From Clostridia bacterium (GTDB taxonomy: Bacteria; Bacillota; Clostridia; Christensenellales; Aristaeellaceae): DNA of 64,000 bases. The notes below the pieces were generated by a model. It was not told where the DNA came from and did not search any database. It was given only the letters and a program-made list of their open reading frames with translations. Below, in pieces: positions 52,178-60,346 of the stretch. Both the position numbers and the translations under genes were made by a program. The stretch's first letter is position 1, and each line of letters starts with the position of its first letter. The stretch lies in contig CAAGII010000036.1 in NCBI GenBank assembly GCA_900769875.1, positions 1 to 64,000 of the forward strand, given 5' to 3'.

Positions 52178-53101
52178 ATGGACGCAACCTGCTGGGTGCT
52201 GTCAGGCCCGACGGCCAGCGGAAAGACCGCGCTGAGCCTGCGCCTTGCCAGAGCGCATCAGTGCGAGATCATCTGCATGGATTCCATGCAGATCTACCGC
52301 GGCATGGATATCGGCACAGCCAAGCCCACCGTGGAGGAGCTTGCACAGGCGCCGCACCACATGGTGGATGTGGCCGATCCGCGCGAACCCTTCAGCGTGG
52401 CGCGCTATCAGGAGATGGCGGAGGAATGTGTGCGCGCGATTCAATCGCGCGGGCATCGCGCGCTGTTTGTGGGCGGTACGGGACTGTATCTGCGCGCGCT
52501 TCGTCATCCGATGGCGTTGGGCGAGGTTGCGGGAGACGAAGGAATTCGCGAGGAGCTGCAGTCCATGGCCGATCAGCCCGGCGGCAGGGAAAGGCTGCAC
52601 GCCATGCTGCAGGCGGTGGATCCCGTGAGCGCGGCGCGGCTGCATGTCAACGACGTGCGCCGCGTCATCCGCGCGCTGGAGGTGTACCGCCTCACGGGCA
52701 AGCCCTTCTCCGAGCAAGCTGCGCCTGAGCGCCCGGGCGCGTTTCGCTACCGGGTCGCTTCGCTGGACATGGACCGCGCGCTTCTCTACCGCAGGATTGA
52801 ACAGCGGGTGGATCAGATGATCGCCATGGGGCTGCTTTGCGAGGTGCGCGCCCTGCTCGACAGCGGCGTGCCATCTGACGCGCAGTCCATGAAGGGGCTT
52901 GGCTACAAGGAACTGATCCCCTGCCTTCGCGGCGAATGCACGCTGGAGGAAGCCGTCTATGAAATGAAAAAGGGTACGCGTCATTACGCCAAGCGCCAGT
53001 TGACATGGATGCGGCGCGAGGAGGACGTGAAGTGGATCGACCCGACCAGTCCCGGCGCCTATGAGGCGCTTGAAAAGTGGTTTGTCAAAGGAGAAGCATA
53101 A
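52178..53101 (+). CDS. miaA: tRNA dimethylallyltransferase
   Basis: The enzyme transfers the isopentenyl group to A37 of tRNA, providing the substrate for MiaB. The product is 307 residues. Walker A is SGPTASGKTALSL (about 8-20), and DSMQIYRGMDIGTAKP is the acceptor-site signature. GAGGAGAGCAGAG precedes ATG 52178. hfq, often the next gene, is absent; the following gene overlaps by one base. Confidence 0.95.
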   Translation: MDATCWVLSGPTASGKTALSLRLARAHQCEIICMDSMQIYRGMDIGTAKPTVEELAQAPHHMVDVADPREPFSVARYQEMAEECVRAIQSRGHRALFVGGTGLYLRALRHPMALGEVAGDEGIREELQSMADQPGGRERLHAMLQAVDPVSAARLHVNDVRRVIRALEVYRLTGKPFSEQAAPERPGAFRYRVASLDMDRALLYRRIEQRVDQMIAMGLLCEVRALLDSGVPSDAQSMKGLGYKELIPCLRGECTLEEAVYEMKKGTRHYAKRQLTWMRREEDVKWIDPTSPGAYEALEKWFVKGEA

Positions 53102-54354
53102 TGACCATCGAGCAGCTGATGAAGCAGGCTGAGAGCAGCCTTGAAAAGACCCTTGCCCGCATTGACGCGATGGAGGAGAGCGGCACCCGCCGGGTGCTGC
53201 AGGCGTTTCAGACGCACGAAATCGCCTACCGTCACTTTGCCCCGACCACGGGCTACGGCTATGACGACGTGGGCCGCGATACGCTGGAGCGTGTGTTTGC
53301 GGATCTGTTTGGCACGGAAAAGGCGATTGTCCGTCCGCAGATTGCCAGCGGAACGCACGCGATCTCGCTGTGCCTGTTTGGACTGACGCTGCCGGGCGAC
53401 CATATCCTGTCAGCCACAGGACGGCCCTATGACACGCTGGAGGACATCATCGGCATTGATGAGAGCAAAACGCCGGTCGGGTCGCTCAAGGAGATGGGCG
53501 TGTCCTACAGCGAGGTGGAGCTTGCGCCTGAGGGCGGGATCGATCTTGACGCGGTGGAGCGCGCAATCCGCCCCAACACGACGCTGGTCATCGCGCAGCG
53601 CAGCCGTGGATATGCGTGGCGTCCTTCGCTGATGCCGGAGGCGTTTGAGCCGCTGGCGAGGATGCTGCATGAAAGGCATCCCGGTGTCCGGCTGATGGTG
53701 GACAACTGCTACGGCGAGTTCGTGCAGGAGAAGGAGCCGAGTCACTACGGCGCGGATGTATGCGTAGGCAGCCTGATCAAGAATCCAGGCGGTGGACTTG
53801 CGCCCACGGGCGGCTACATCGTGGGGCGGGCGGACGCGGTGGAGCGCATCAGCTATCGCCTGACCGCGCCCGGCATCGGGCTGGAGGTTGGCAGCTACGC
53901 GGGCAGCTATCAGCCCTTCTACCAGGGGCTGTTCATGGCTCCGCACACGGTGGCGCAGGCGCTGAAAACGGCATGCCTTGCCGCGCGCGTGTTTGAAATG
54001 CTGGGCATGACCACCACCCCGCCCGCGGACGAAAACCGCGCTGATATCATTCAGGCGATCCAGATGGGCACGCCCGAGCGGCTGGTGGCATTCTGTCAGG
54101 GAATCCAGATGGCGAGCCCCATCGATTCCATGGCGCTGCCTGAGCCGTGGGATATGCCCGGCTACACCGATCAGGTGGTGATGGCTGCCGGTACCTTTGT
54201 GGCAGGCGCGTCGGTGGAGCTGAGCGCGGACGCGCCCATGCGCGAGCCGTACACCTGCTACCTGCAGGGCGGACTGACCTTTGCCCATGGACGCATTGCG
54301 CTGGCCAGAGCGCTGGAGCGCATGGTGGAGGCCGGCGCACTGCAGCTTGACTGA
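53101..54354 (+). CDS. YnbB-like PLP enzyme (methionine gamma-lyase / aluminium resistance family)
   Basis: The 417-residue aminotransferase-fold enzyme carries the PLP lysine in VGSLIKNPGGGLAPTGGY (about residue 224) and the aspartate in LMVDNCYGEF. B. subtilis ynbB also lies downstream of miaA, though with hfq and hflX between. The true substrate is not established; cysteine or methionine side-chain lyase activity is the usual guess. The ATG overlaps the miaA stop by one base behind AAAGGAG. A hairpin at 54378 ends the run. Confidence 0.87.
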   Translation: MTIEQLMKQAESSLEKTLARIDAMEESGTRRVLQAFQTHEIAYRHFAPTTGYGYDDVGRDTLERVFADLFGTEKAIVRPQIASGTHAISLCLFGLTLPGDHILSATGRPYDTLEDIIGIDESKTPVGSLKEMGVSYSEVELAPEGGIDLDAVERAIRPNTTLVIAQRSRGYAWRPSLMPEAFEPLARMLHERHPGVRLMVDNCYGEFVQEKEPSHYGADVCVGSLIKNPGGGLAPTGGYIVGRADAVERISYRLTAPGIGLEVGSYAGSYQPFYQGLFMAPHTVAQALKTACLAARVFEMLGMTTTPPADENRADIIQAIQMGTPERLVAFCQGIQMASPIDSMALPEPWDMPGYTDQVVMAAGTFVAGASVELSADAPMREPYTCYLQGGLTFAHGRIALARALERMVEAGALQLD

Positions 54355-54377
54355 CCCCGCAAGCAAAGCATGTATCG

Positions 54378-54416
54378 CCCCTCTCACGCATACAACGAGC
54401 CTGAGAGGGGTGTTTT
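54378..54416 (+). terminator. Terminator-like hairpin that also carries the next ribosome binding site
   Basis: CCCCTCTCA (54378-54386) and TGAGAGGGG (54402-54410) form a perfect nine-base stem, followed by TGTTTTG. The 3' arm GAGAGGGGTG is also the only Shine-Dalgarno-like sequence in front of ATG 54419. The loop contains CATACAAC (54389-54396), close to a SigE -10 element. It may end the upstream run and control the next gene. Confidence 0.6.
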
Positions 54417-54418
54417 GT

Positions 54419-55078
54419 ATGGAACAAAGAAACGGCGTGACCCGCAGCGGCGGCTGTGTAATCCGGGAAAAGTCGGGCTTGCGCACGGCGGAGCCATCCC
54501 GGCCATCTGGCAGACCGGCGCAGGGGCAGCGGCTGATGCGCAACATTCTGGTCGCCTCTGCGCTGGTTTTGTGCGCAGTATCGCTTCGCGCGGGCGGCGC
54601 ATGGACGCTGCCCACCGACGCAGTGCTGACCGCAGCCGCCGGTGATACGCTGCTCAACGACCGTCTGGGCAGGCTCTCCTTTGTATCGGCGGTTTTCCCG
54701 CGCGCGACGCTTGTCTTTGGCGAGAGCGGCTCGGGCACGATTGCGATGCCGGTCATGAGCGCGTCGCTTTCGCACACCTGGACGGCCGACGAGCCCTACA
54801 TCACATGGCAGGCGGGAGAAAACGGCGTTTATGCCTGCATGGAGGGCGAGATTCGTGGCGTGTACCACGGCAATGGTGAGGAGCTGCTCGTACGTCTGGG
54901 CGCGCCGGACGGACTTGTGTGCGTGTACGGCAATCTTGCCGAGGCGTATGTGCAGCCCGGCGATGCGGTGCGCTCCGGCGATCTCATCGGCCGTCTTGCG
55001 GACAGCGGCAGCCTATCCTTTGAGGTGATGCAGGACGGGTACAGCATGAACCCCGCCAGCCTGCTGCCGGGCGTATGA
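54419..55078 (+). CDS. SpoIVFA-like protein with degenerate M23 domain
   Basis: The 219-residue product has a transmembrane segment at about 41-58 and a C-terminal LytM-like fold ending LVCVYGNLAEAYVQPGDAVR and a NPASLLP phrase. The zinc-binding histidines are lost: the H-x-H position reads SFE and the YGHL motif reads YGNL. It is cotranscribed, with a four-base overlap, with an M50 protease. This matches SpoIVFA, the membrane partner that restrains SpoIVFB during pro-sigma-K processing. The assignment rests on topology and gene pairing. Confidence 0.7.
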   Translation: MEQRNGVTRSGGCVIREKSGLRTAEPSRPSGRPAQGQRLMRNILVASALVLCAVSLRAGGAWTLPTDAVLTAAAGDTLLNDRLGRLSFVSAVFPRATLVFGESGSGTIAMPVMSASLSHTWTADEPYITWQAGENGVYACMEGEIRGVYHGNGEELLVRLGAPDGLVCVYGNLAEAYVQPGDAVRSGDLIGRLADSGSLSFEVMQDGYSMNPASLLPGV

Positions 55079-55992
55079 TGAGGCGCAGGCTGTGCAGCAT
55101 CGGCGGCATGGAAATCTGGCTGCATCCGGCGCTGCTTCTGTTTCTTGCCTATATGGCGCTTTCCGGCTATGGTCAGCTGTGCGTGGTGGGTATGCTGTCC
55201 ATCCTTGCGCATGAGATGAGCCATGGCTTTGCGGCGCTCCTGTGCCGCGCGGTGCCGCAGGCGATTGAGCTGACGCCGCTGGGCTGCGTTCTGCGGATGG
55301 AGGACGAAAGCCGTCTGCCGCCTTTCAGGCGACTGATCATCATCCTTGCCGGACCCTGCTGCACGGCGCTCTTGTGCATCCTCAGCCTTGCGCTGACAGA
55401 GCGCGGCGCTCTGGCGGCTGATATGGGACGCATGTGCTTTGCGTGCAACGCGGCGATTCTGCTGGTTAACCTGCTTCCGGCTCTGCCGCTGGACGGCGGC
55501 AGGCTGCTGTCGCTGCTGCTGGGGCAATTCTTGACGCCTGAGCGGGTCCGCCAGACGATGCGCATGCTGGGCGTAGGCCTTGGCGTCATGATGATTGCGG
55601 GCAATGTGGCGCTGTGCCTGTGGGGTGGCGGCGTGAACCTGTCGCTGGGACTTGCGGGCTGCTTTCTGATCTATGCCGCTTCTGTGGCGGCCACCTCCGC
55701 CGCCATGCAGGAATTACAGCAGCTGATGGCACGCAAGACACGGCTGGAAACGCGCGGCAGTCTACGAGGAGCGCTTGTGGCGGTGATGGGCACGTCAACG
55801 CTCCGTCAGGCGGTGCGCGAGCTTCATCCCGCGCGGTACACCCAGCTGATGATTGTGGAGCGCGGTACCATGCGCGTGCTGGGCACAGTGGGCGAGGATG
55901 CGCTGATCGCAGCCTACCTGGAAGCGCCGCACGCGCCCTGCAGCACGCTGATTTTGACCGAAAGAGCGGCTTCATGTGAAAAAGATGCTTGA
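55075..55992 (+). CDS. SpoIVFB-like M50 site-2 protease
   Basis: The 305-residue intramembrane metalloprotease carries H46-E47-M-S-H50 in the first helix pair and the third ligand in NLLPALPLDGGR. A C-terminal CBS-like part (RQAVRELHPARYTQLMIVERGTMRVLG) follows, as in SpoIVFB. With the SpoIVFA-like gene it forms the pair that activates late mother-cell transcription. Its stop codon lies within the -35 box of the feo promoter. Confidence 0.82.
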   Translation: MMRRRLCSIGGMEIWLHPALLLFLAYMALSGYGQLCVVGMLSILAHEMSHGFAALLCRAVPQAIELTPLGCVLRMEDESRLPPFRRLIIILAGPCCTALLCILSLALTERGALAADMGRMCFACNAAILLVNLLPALPLDGGRLLSLLLGQFLTPERVRQTMRMLGVGLGVMMIAGNVALCLWGGGVNLSLGLAGCFLIYAASVAATSAAMQELQQLMARKTRLETRGSLRGALVAVMGTSTLRQAVRELHPARYTQLMIVERGTMRVLGTVGEDALIAAYLEAPHAPCSTLILTERAASCEKDA

Positions 55993-56017
55993 CATAGAAG
56001 TTAGAATATACTATCAT
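55989..56017 (+). promoter_or_regulatory. Sigma-A type promoter of the feo operon
   Basis: TTGACA (55989-55994) and TATCAT (56012-56017) with a 17-base spacer, leading to feoA at 56055. Confidence 0.65.
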
Positions 56018-56038
56018 GAGTTAGAATAAAACAACTCA
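55999..56038. promoter_or_regulatory. Candidate operator repeats at the feo promoter
   Basis: AGTTAGAATA occurs at 55999-56008 and again at 56019-56028, exactly 20 bases apart, so both lie on one face of the helix. The second copy is inside an inverted repeat TGAGTT/AACTCA (56017-56022 and 56033-56038). The copies cover the spacer and the transcription start. This is where an iron-responsive repressor would bind; no match to a known Fur or DtxR box is claimed. Confidence 0.5.
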
Positions 56039-56054
56039 CAGGAGGAATTGCAGC

Positions 56055-56303
56055 ATGAAGCATTCGGCACACACTCTGTCCGACCTTGCGCCGGGAGAAA
56101 GCGGCGTGGTGGACGCCATTGGCGGCGAGGGCGCGCTGCATCGTCATCTGCTGGATATGGGGCTGACTCCCGGCGTGCGGGTGACGCTTGTGAAAACCGC
56201 GCCGATGGGTGATCCGCTGGAGGTACGCCTGCGCGGCTATTCGCTGACGCTCCGCCGGGCGGACGCTGCCACCATCACCCTGCGTCAGGAGGCGGATGTG
56301 TGA
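56055..56303 (+). CDS. feoA: Ferrous iron transport protein A
   Basis: The 82-residue SH3-like protein has the family pattern LLDMGLTPGVRVTLVKTAPMGDPLEVRLRGYSLTLRR. It assists FeoB. AGGAGG precedes the ATG, and its stop overlaps the feoB start by one base. Confidence 0.93.
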   Translation: MKHSAHTLSDLAPGESGVVDAIGGEGALHRHLLDMGLTPGVRVTLVKTAPMGDPLEVRLRGYSLTLRRADAATITLRQEADV

Positions 56304-58405
56304 TGAAGCAATACACCTTTGCCCTGTGCGGCAACCAGAACAGCGGAAAAACGACGCTGTTCAACGTGCTCACGGGCTCCAATCAGCATGTGGGCAACTG
56401 GCCGGGCGTGACGGTGGAGCAAAAGACCGGCATTCTGCTGCATCACCATCATGGTGAAGACGCGCACTTTGGCCGTCCGTTTCTGGGCGGCAGGCGGCGC
56501 GAGGGCGAGGAAAGCAATCAGGATGTGAAGATTGTCGATCTTCCCGGCATCTACTCGCTCAGCCCCTTCAGCATGGAGGAGATTGTCAGCCGCAATTTCA
56601 TCACGCTGGAGAAGCCCGATCTGGTCATCAACATCGTCGATGCGACGAATCTGGAGCGCAACCTGTACCTGACGCTGCAGCTGATCCAGCTGGGTACGCC
56701 GATGGTGGTGGCGCTCAATATGATGGACGAGGTGCGCGCGCACGGCGATGTGATCCGCACCGAGGTGCTCAGTCAGGCGCTGGGCGTGCCGGTGGTGGCC
56801 ATCTGCGCGCGCAAGGGCGAGGGCATTGACGAGCTTGTGCGGCTGTCCATGCAGCAGGCGGAGCAGCATATCGTGCCGCCGAGGCTGGATATCTGCGGCG
56901 GCGCGTGCCACAAGGCGCTGCATGCCATCACCCATCTGGTGGAGGCGAAGGCCCAGCGTGCCGGGCTGAGCCCGCGCTATGCCGCCACGAAGCTGCTGGA
57001 GGGCGACGAGCCGATGCAGGAGCTGCTCGGTTTGACCGAGGATGAGAACAGCGTGATCGACACGCTGCTCACGCAGATGGAGAAATCCTGCGGTATGGAG
57101 CGCGCCGCCGTGATGGCGGATCTCCGCTACACATGGATCGAGAACCTTCTGAAGCGGGCGGTCATCCGCCACGCGGGCGATTCGGACCGGCCCACGCTCA
57201 GCGACAGGATTGATCGCGTTATGACGCATCCGGTGCTTGCGATCCCCATGTTTCTTGCGGCGATGCTGTCAGTGTTCTGGATCACCTTCGGCCCCATCGG
57301 CACATGGATTGCAGACGGCTTTTCCGCGCTGGTGGACATGGGCATCGAGGCTGTCGGTGCATGGCTTGAGGGAGCGCGGGTCGCGCAATGGATGCAGCAG
57401 CTGCTTGTGGACGGTGTGCTCAGCGGCGTCGGCGCCGTACTGTCCTTCCTGCCGACGATTGTGCTCCTGTTCCTGTGCCTGTCGATTCTGGAGGACAGCG
57501 GCTACATGGCGCGCGCGGCATTCCTGATGGATAAGCCGCTGCGCAAACTCGGACTTAACGGACGCAGCTTCATTCCGATGATGATGGGCTTTGGCTGCAC
57601 GGTACCCGCGGTCATGGCCGCGCGCTCCATGAGCGGCAGACGTGACCGGCGCTATACCATCCTGCTGACTCCATTCATGAGCTGCGGCGCGAAGGTGCCT
57701 GTTTACGCGCTCTTTGCCACGGCGTTCTTCCATGACCAGCGTCTGCTTGTGATGACCTGCATGTATCTTATGGGCATTGTGGTGGCGATCGGCGCGGGAC
57801 TTGTGCTGCGGCGCGTGCTTTTCCACGGCGACGCAGCGCCCTTCATCATGGAGCTGCCCGCCTATCGCCTACCCACGCCGCGCAATGTGCTGCGTAATAT
57901 GTGGGACAAGGCGAGTGATTTTGTCAAGCGTGCCTTCTCTGTCATCTTTGTGGCTACGGTGATCGTGTGGTTTCTACAGTCCTTCACACCGCGCATGGAA
58001 ATGACTGCCGACGTGCACAGCAGCATGCTGGGCATCCTTGCGGGCTGGATCGCGCCACTGTTCGCGCCGCTGGGCTTTGGCTCGGTGGAGGCGTCTACCG
58101 CGATTATCACCGGATTGATGGCGAAGGAGAGCGTCATTTCCACGCTGGCTGTGCTGACGGGCGCGCCGCTCAACTCGGAGGCTATGTTGCTTGCGCTGCG
58201 GTCTGTTTTCCCGGGGATTGCCTCGGTCGCGGCGTTCCTGACCTTTGTGCTGCTCTACACGCCGTGTGTGGCTGCGCTGGCGGCAATGCGCCGCGAGCTG
58301 GAAAGCACGCGCTGGGCGGTGTGCGCAGCCATTGGTCAATGCTGCGTGGCATGGGGCGTAGCGTTTGTGGTGTACCGGCTGTTCCTTCTTCTGGGGGTGG
58401 CGTAA
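56303..58405 (+). CDS. feoB: Ferrous iron transporter B with a histidine-rich G-domain insert
   Basis: FeoB imports Fe2+ and has a cytosolic GTPase domain. The product is 700 residues. G1 is GNQNSGKTTL (about 10-19), G3 is VDLPG (about 78-82), G4 is LNMMD and the membrane part has the paired gate regions with conserved cysteines (GFGCTVPAVMAAR). Between G2 and G3 there is an insertion of about 22 residues starting HHHH (about 47-50) that standard FeoB proteins such as E. coli's lack. GTG 56300 is an alternative start. feoC is absent; a small Cys-rich protein follows instead. Confidence 0.94.
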   Translation: MKQYTFALCGNQNSGKTTLFNVLTGSNQHVGNWPGVTVEQKTGILLHHHHGEDAHFGRPFLGGRRREGEESNQDVKIVDLPGIYSLSPFSMEEIVSRNFITLEKPDLVINIVDATNLERNLYLTLQLIQLGTPMVVALNMMDEVRAHGDVIRTEVLSQALGVPVVAICARKGEGIDELVRLSMQQAEQHIVPPRLDICGGACHKALHAITHLVEAKAQRAGLSPRYAATKLLEGDEPMQELLGLTEDENSVIDTLLTQMEKSCGMERAAVMADLRYTWIENLLKRAVIRHAGDSDRPTLSDRIDRVMTHPVLAIPMFLAAMLSVFWITFGPIGTWIADGFSALVDMGIEAVGAWLEGARVAQWMQQLLVDGVLSGVGAVLSFLPTIVLLFLCLSILEDSGYMARAAFLMDKPLRKLGLNGRSFIPMMMGFGCTVPAVMAARSMSGRRDRRYTILLTPFMSCGAKVPVYALFATAFFHDQRLLVMTCMYLMGIVVAIGAGLVLRRVLFHGDAAPFIMELPAYRLPTPRNVLRNMWDKASDFVKRAFSVIFVATVIVWFLQSFTPRMEMTADVHSSMLGILAGWIAPLFAPLGFGSVEASTAIITGLMAKESVISTLAVLTGAPLNSEAMLLALRSVFPGIASVAAFLTFVLLYTPCVAALAAMRRELESTRWAVCAAIGQCCVAWGVAFVVYRLFLLLGVA

Positions 58406-58545
58406 TGCTGTTGACGGTGATTCTTGTCGTGCTGCTGATTGCCTGGGGGCTGCTTGCCCTCCGCAGCGTCAGGCGCGGAAAGGGCTGCGGATGCGGCTGC
58501 TCTGGCTGCTCGCACGCTGCTCAGTGCAGAAAAAAGGCGTCCTGA
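58405..58545 (+). CDS. FeoB-associated Cys-rich membrane protein
   Basis: The 46-residue protein has one N-terminal transmembrane helix (LLTVILVVLLIAWGLLAL) followed by a cysteine-rich tail, GKGCGCGCSGCSHAAQC. Such proteins commonly follow feoB in Clostridia and may help handle iron at the pore. The ATG overlaps the feoB stop by one base, and GGGGGTGG lies upstream. Confidence 0.85.
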   Translation: MLLTVILVVLLIAWGLLALRSVRRGKGCGCGCSGCSHAAQCRKKAS

Positions 58546-58553
58546 GACCATCA

Positions 58554-58585
58554 CGCCGCTGGGGTGCATGCTCCCGCGGCGTTTT
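58554..58585 (+). terminator. Terminator of the feo operon
   Basis: CGCCGC (58554-58559) and GCGGCG (58576-58581), with extra pairing inside, are followed by TTTT. Confidence 0.65.
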
Positions 58586-58596
58586 GCTTTCCTGTC

Positions 58597-58625
58597 TTGC
58601 AGGGGCTGGCACGCTGTGATATAAT
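58597..58625 (+). promoter_or_regulatory. Sigma-A type promoter of the yifB gene
   Basis: TTGCAG (58597-58602) and a perfect TATAAT (58620-58625) with a 17-base spacer. Confidence 0.7.
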
Positions 58626-58662
58626 GAATGAAAGTATTCAGCGTATCAAAGGGGGTGGCGTC

Positions 58663-60198
58663 ATGCTTGCCCGCACACTGGCCTATGGTCTGAGCGGCGT
58701 GGAGGGCTTTGCGGTTCATGTGGAGGTCTATGCCGCGACAGGCATGCCGGCGCTTGAAATCATCGGACTGCCGGACGCTTCGGTCAAGGAGAGCCGCGAC
58801 CGCGTAAGCGCCGCCATTGTCAACAGCGGATTTGCCATGCCCATTGCCCGGCTTGTGGTCAACCTTGCTCCGGCTGACACGAAGAAGGAAGGCCCGGCCT
58901 TTGATCTGCCCATCGCCGTCTGTATCCTGATGGCGACGGGGCAGCTTCCGCCGCGCGATCTTTCGGGAACTGTGCTCATGGGCGAGCTGTCCCTTGACGG
59001 CGCGCTCCAGCCCATCCGCGGCGCGCTGCCAATGGTCATCAGCGCGCATGCGTCCGGCATTGACGATGTGATCCTGCCCGCAGACAACGCGGCAGAAACC
59101 GTGTGCATTCAGGGGGTAAGCGTGCATCCCGCGCACAGCCTGCGCGAGGTGGCGCAGCATCTTATGGGGCGCGAGCCCATTCCCGCACAGGCACAGCGCT
59201 CTTATCAGGAGCTGCTGAACGAGAGCGCGCTTGCGGCTGCCGACTTTTCCCAGGTGCAGGGACAGGTGGGCGCCAAGCGCGCGCTCGAGGTGGCGGCGGC
59301 AGGCGGACATAACCTGCTGATGGTGGGGGTGCCTGGCTCCGGCAAAACGATGCTGGCGCGGTGTCTGCCGGGCATTCTGCCGCCCATGACCTTCGAGGAG
59401 GCGCTGGAAACCACGCGCATTCATTCCGTGGCGGGCAAGCTCCCGGCGGGAAGCGGACTGATGGTGTCCCGCCCCTTTGTCACGCCGCATCACAGCGCGT
59501 CCATGGCTTCGCTCATCGGCGGCGGCGCGGGCGCGATGCCGGGCGCTGTCAGCTTTGCCAACGCGGGCATCCTCTTTCTGGACGAACTGCCGGAGTTCAG
59601 CCGTCCGGCGCTGGAGGCGCTTCGTCAGCCGCTGGAGGATGGGTTTGTTTCGGTCAGCCGCGTCAGACATCAGGCCAGCTACCGTTCCCAGTTCATGCTG
59701 GTAGCCAGCATGAATCCCTGCCCATGCGGCTACTACGGCAGCAAGATCCGCCAGTGCAGGTGCGGTCAGCATGAGATCCGCCGCTATCTTGACCGTGTAT
59801 CCGGCCCGCTGCTGGATCGCATTGATATCCAGATCGAGGTGGACGCTGTGCCCGTGCGGGAGATCAACACAGGCAAGCCCGGCGAACCGTCCTGCGAGGT
59901 GCGCAAGCGTGTGACGCGGGCGCGCGCCCTGCAGCAGGCGCGCTACGCTGGTGAGGGTGTGTTCTGCAACGCGCAGCTGACCACGAACCTGCAGAAGCGC
60001 TACTGCCAGCTGGGCGAGGAGGCGACGCGTCTTCTGCATATGACCGTGGAGCGCATGGGCATGAGCATGCGCGCCTACAGCCGTGTGCTGAAGGTGGCGC
60101 GTACCATTGCCGATCTGGCAGGGGAGGAGCAGATCCGTGCCGAGCATGTGGCGGAGGCAATCCAGTACCGCGAGCTGGACGGCAAGTACTGGCGCTGA
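58663..60198 (+). CDS. YifB/ComM-type Mg-chelatase-like AAA+ ATPase
   Basis: The 511-residue protein has an N-terminal Lon-protease-like domain without a protease site (LEIIGLPDASVKESRDRVSAAI). An AAA+ module follows with Walker A GVPGSGKTML (about 222-231), Walker B ILFLDELPEF, and the family zinc-type cysteines in CPCGYYG. ComM relatives promote branch migration during transformation. dprA, often next, is not here. GGGGGTGGCGTC precedes the ATG. Confidence 0.9.
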   Translation: MLARTLAYGLSGVEGFAVHVEVYAATGMPALEIIGLPDASVKESRDRVSAAIVNSGFAMPIARLVVNLAPADTKKEGPAFDLPIAVCILMATGQLPPRDLSGTVLMGELSLDGALQPIRGALPMVISAHASGIDDVILPADNAAETVCIQGVSVHPAHSLREVAQHLMGREPIPAQAQRSYQELLNESALAAADFSQVQGQVGAKRALEVAAAGGHNLLMVGVPGSGKTMLARCLPGILPPMTFEEALETTRIHSVAGKLPAGSGLMVSRPFVTPHHSASMASLIGGGAGAMPGAVSFANAGILFLDELPEFSRPALEALRQPLEDGFVSVSRVRHQASYRSQFMLVASMNPCPCGYYGSKIRQCRCGQHEIRRYLDRVSGPLLDRIDIQIEVDAVPVREINTGKPGEPSCEVRKRVTRARALQQARYAGEGVFCNAQLTTNLQKRYCQLGEEATRLLHMTVERMGMSMRAYSRVLKVARTIADLAGEEQIRAEHVAEAIQYRELDGKYWR

Positions 60199-60246
60199 CG
60201 AGGATGAAGGATCGTTGCCCATTTGCCGTGTTTTGGTCAAAGTGCC

Positions 60247-60275
60247 TTGACGCGCCATGGAAAACCACCTATAAT
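60247..60275 (+). promoter_or_regulatory. Sigma-A type promoter of the glf operon
   Basis: TTGACG (60247-60252) and TATAAT (60270-60275) with a 17-base spacer. Confidence 0.75.
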
Positions 60276-60346
60276 GATGCCAACACACAGCTGCTTTGGC
60301 GCCATCGGCGCGGGGGCTCACGCTGGCCACAGAGGAGGAGGCACGG

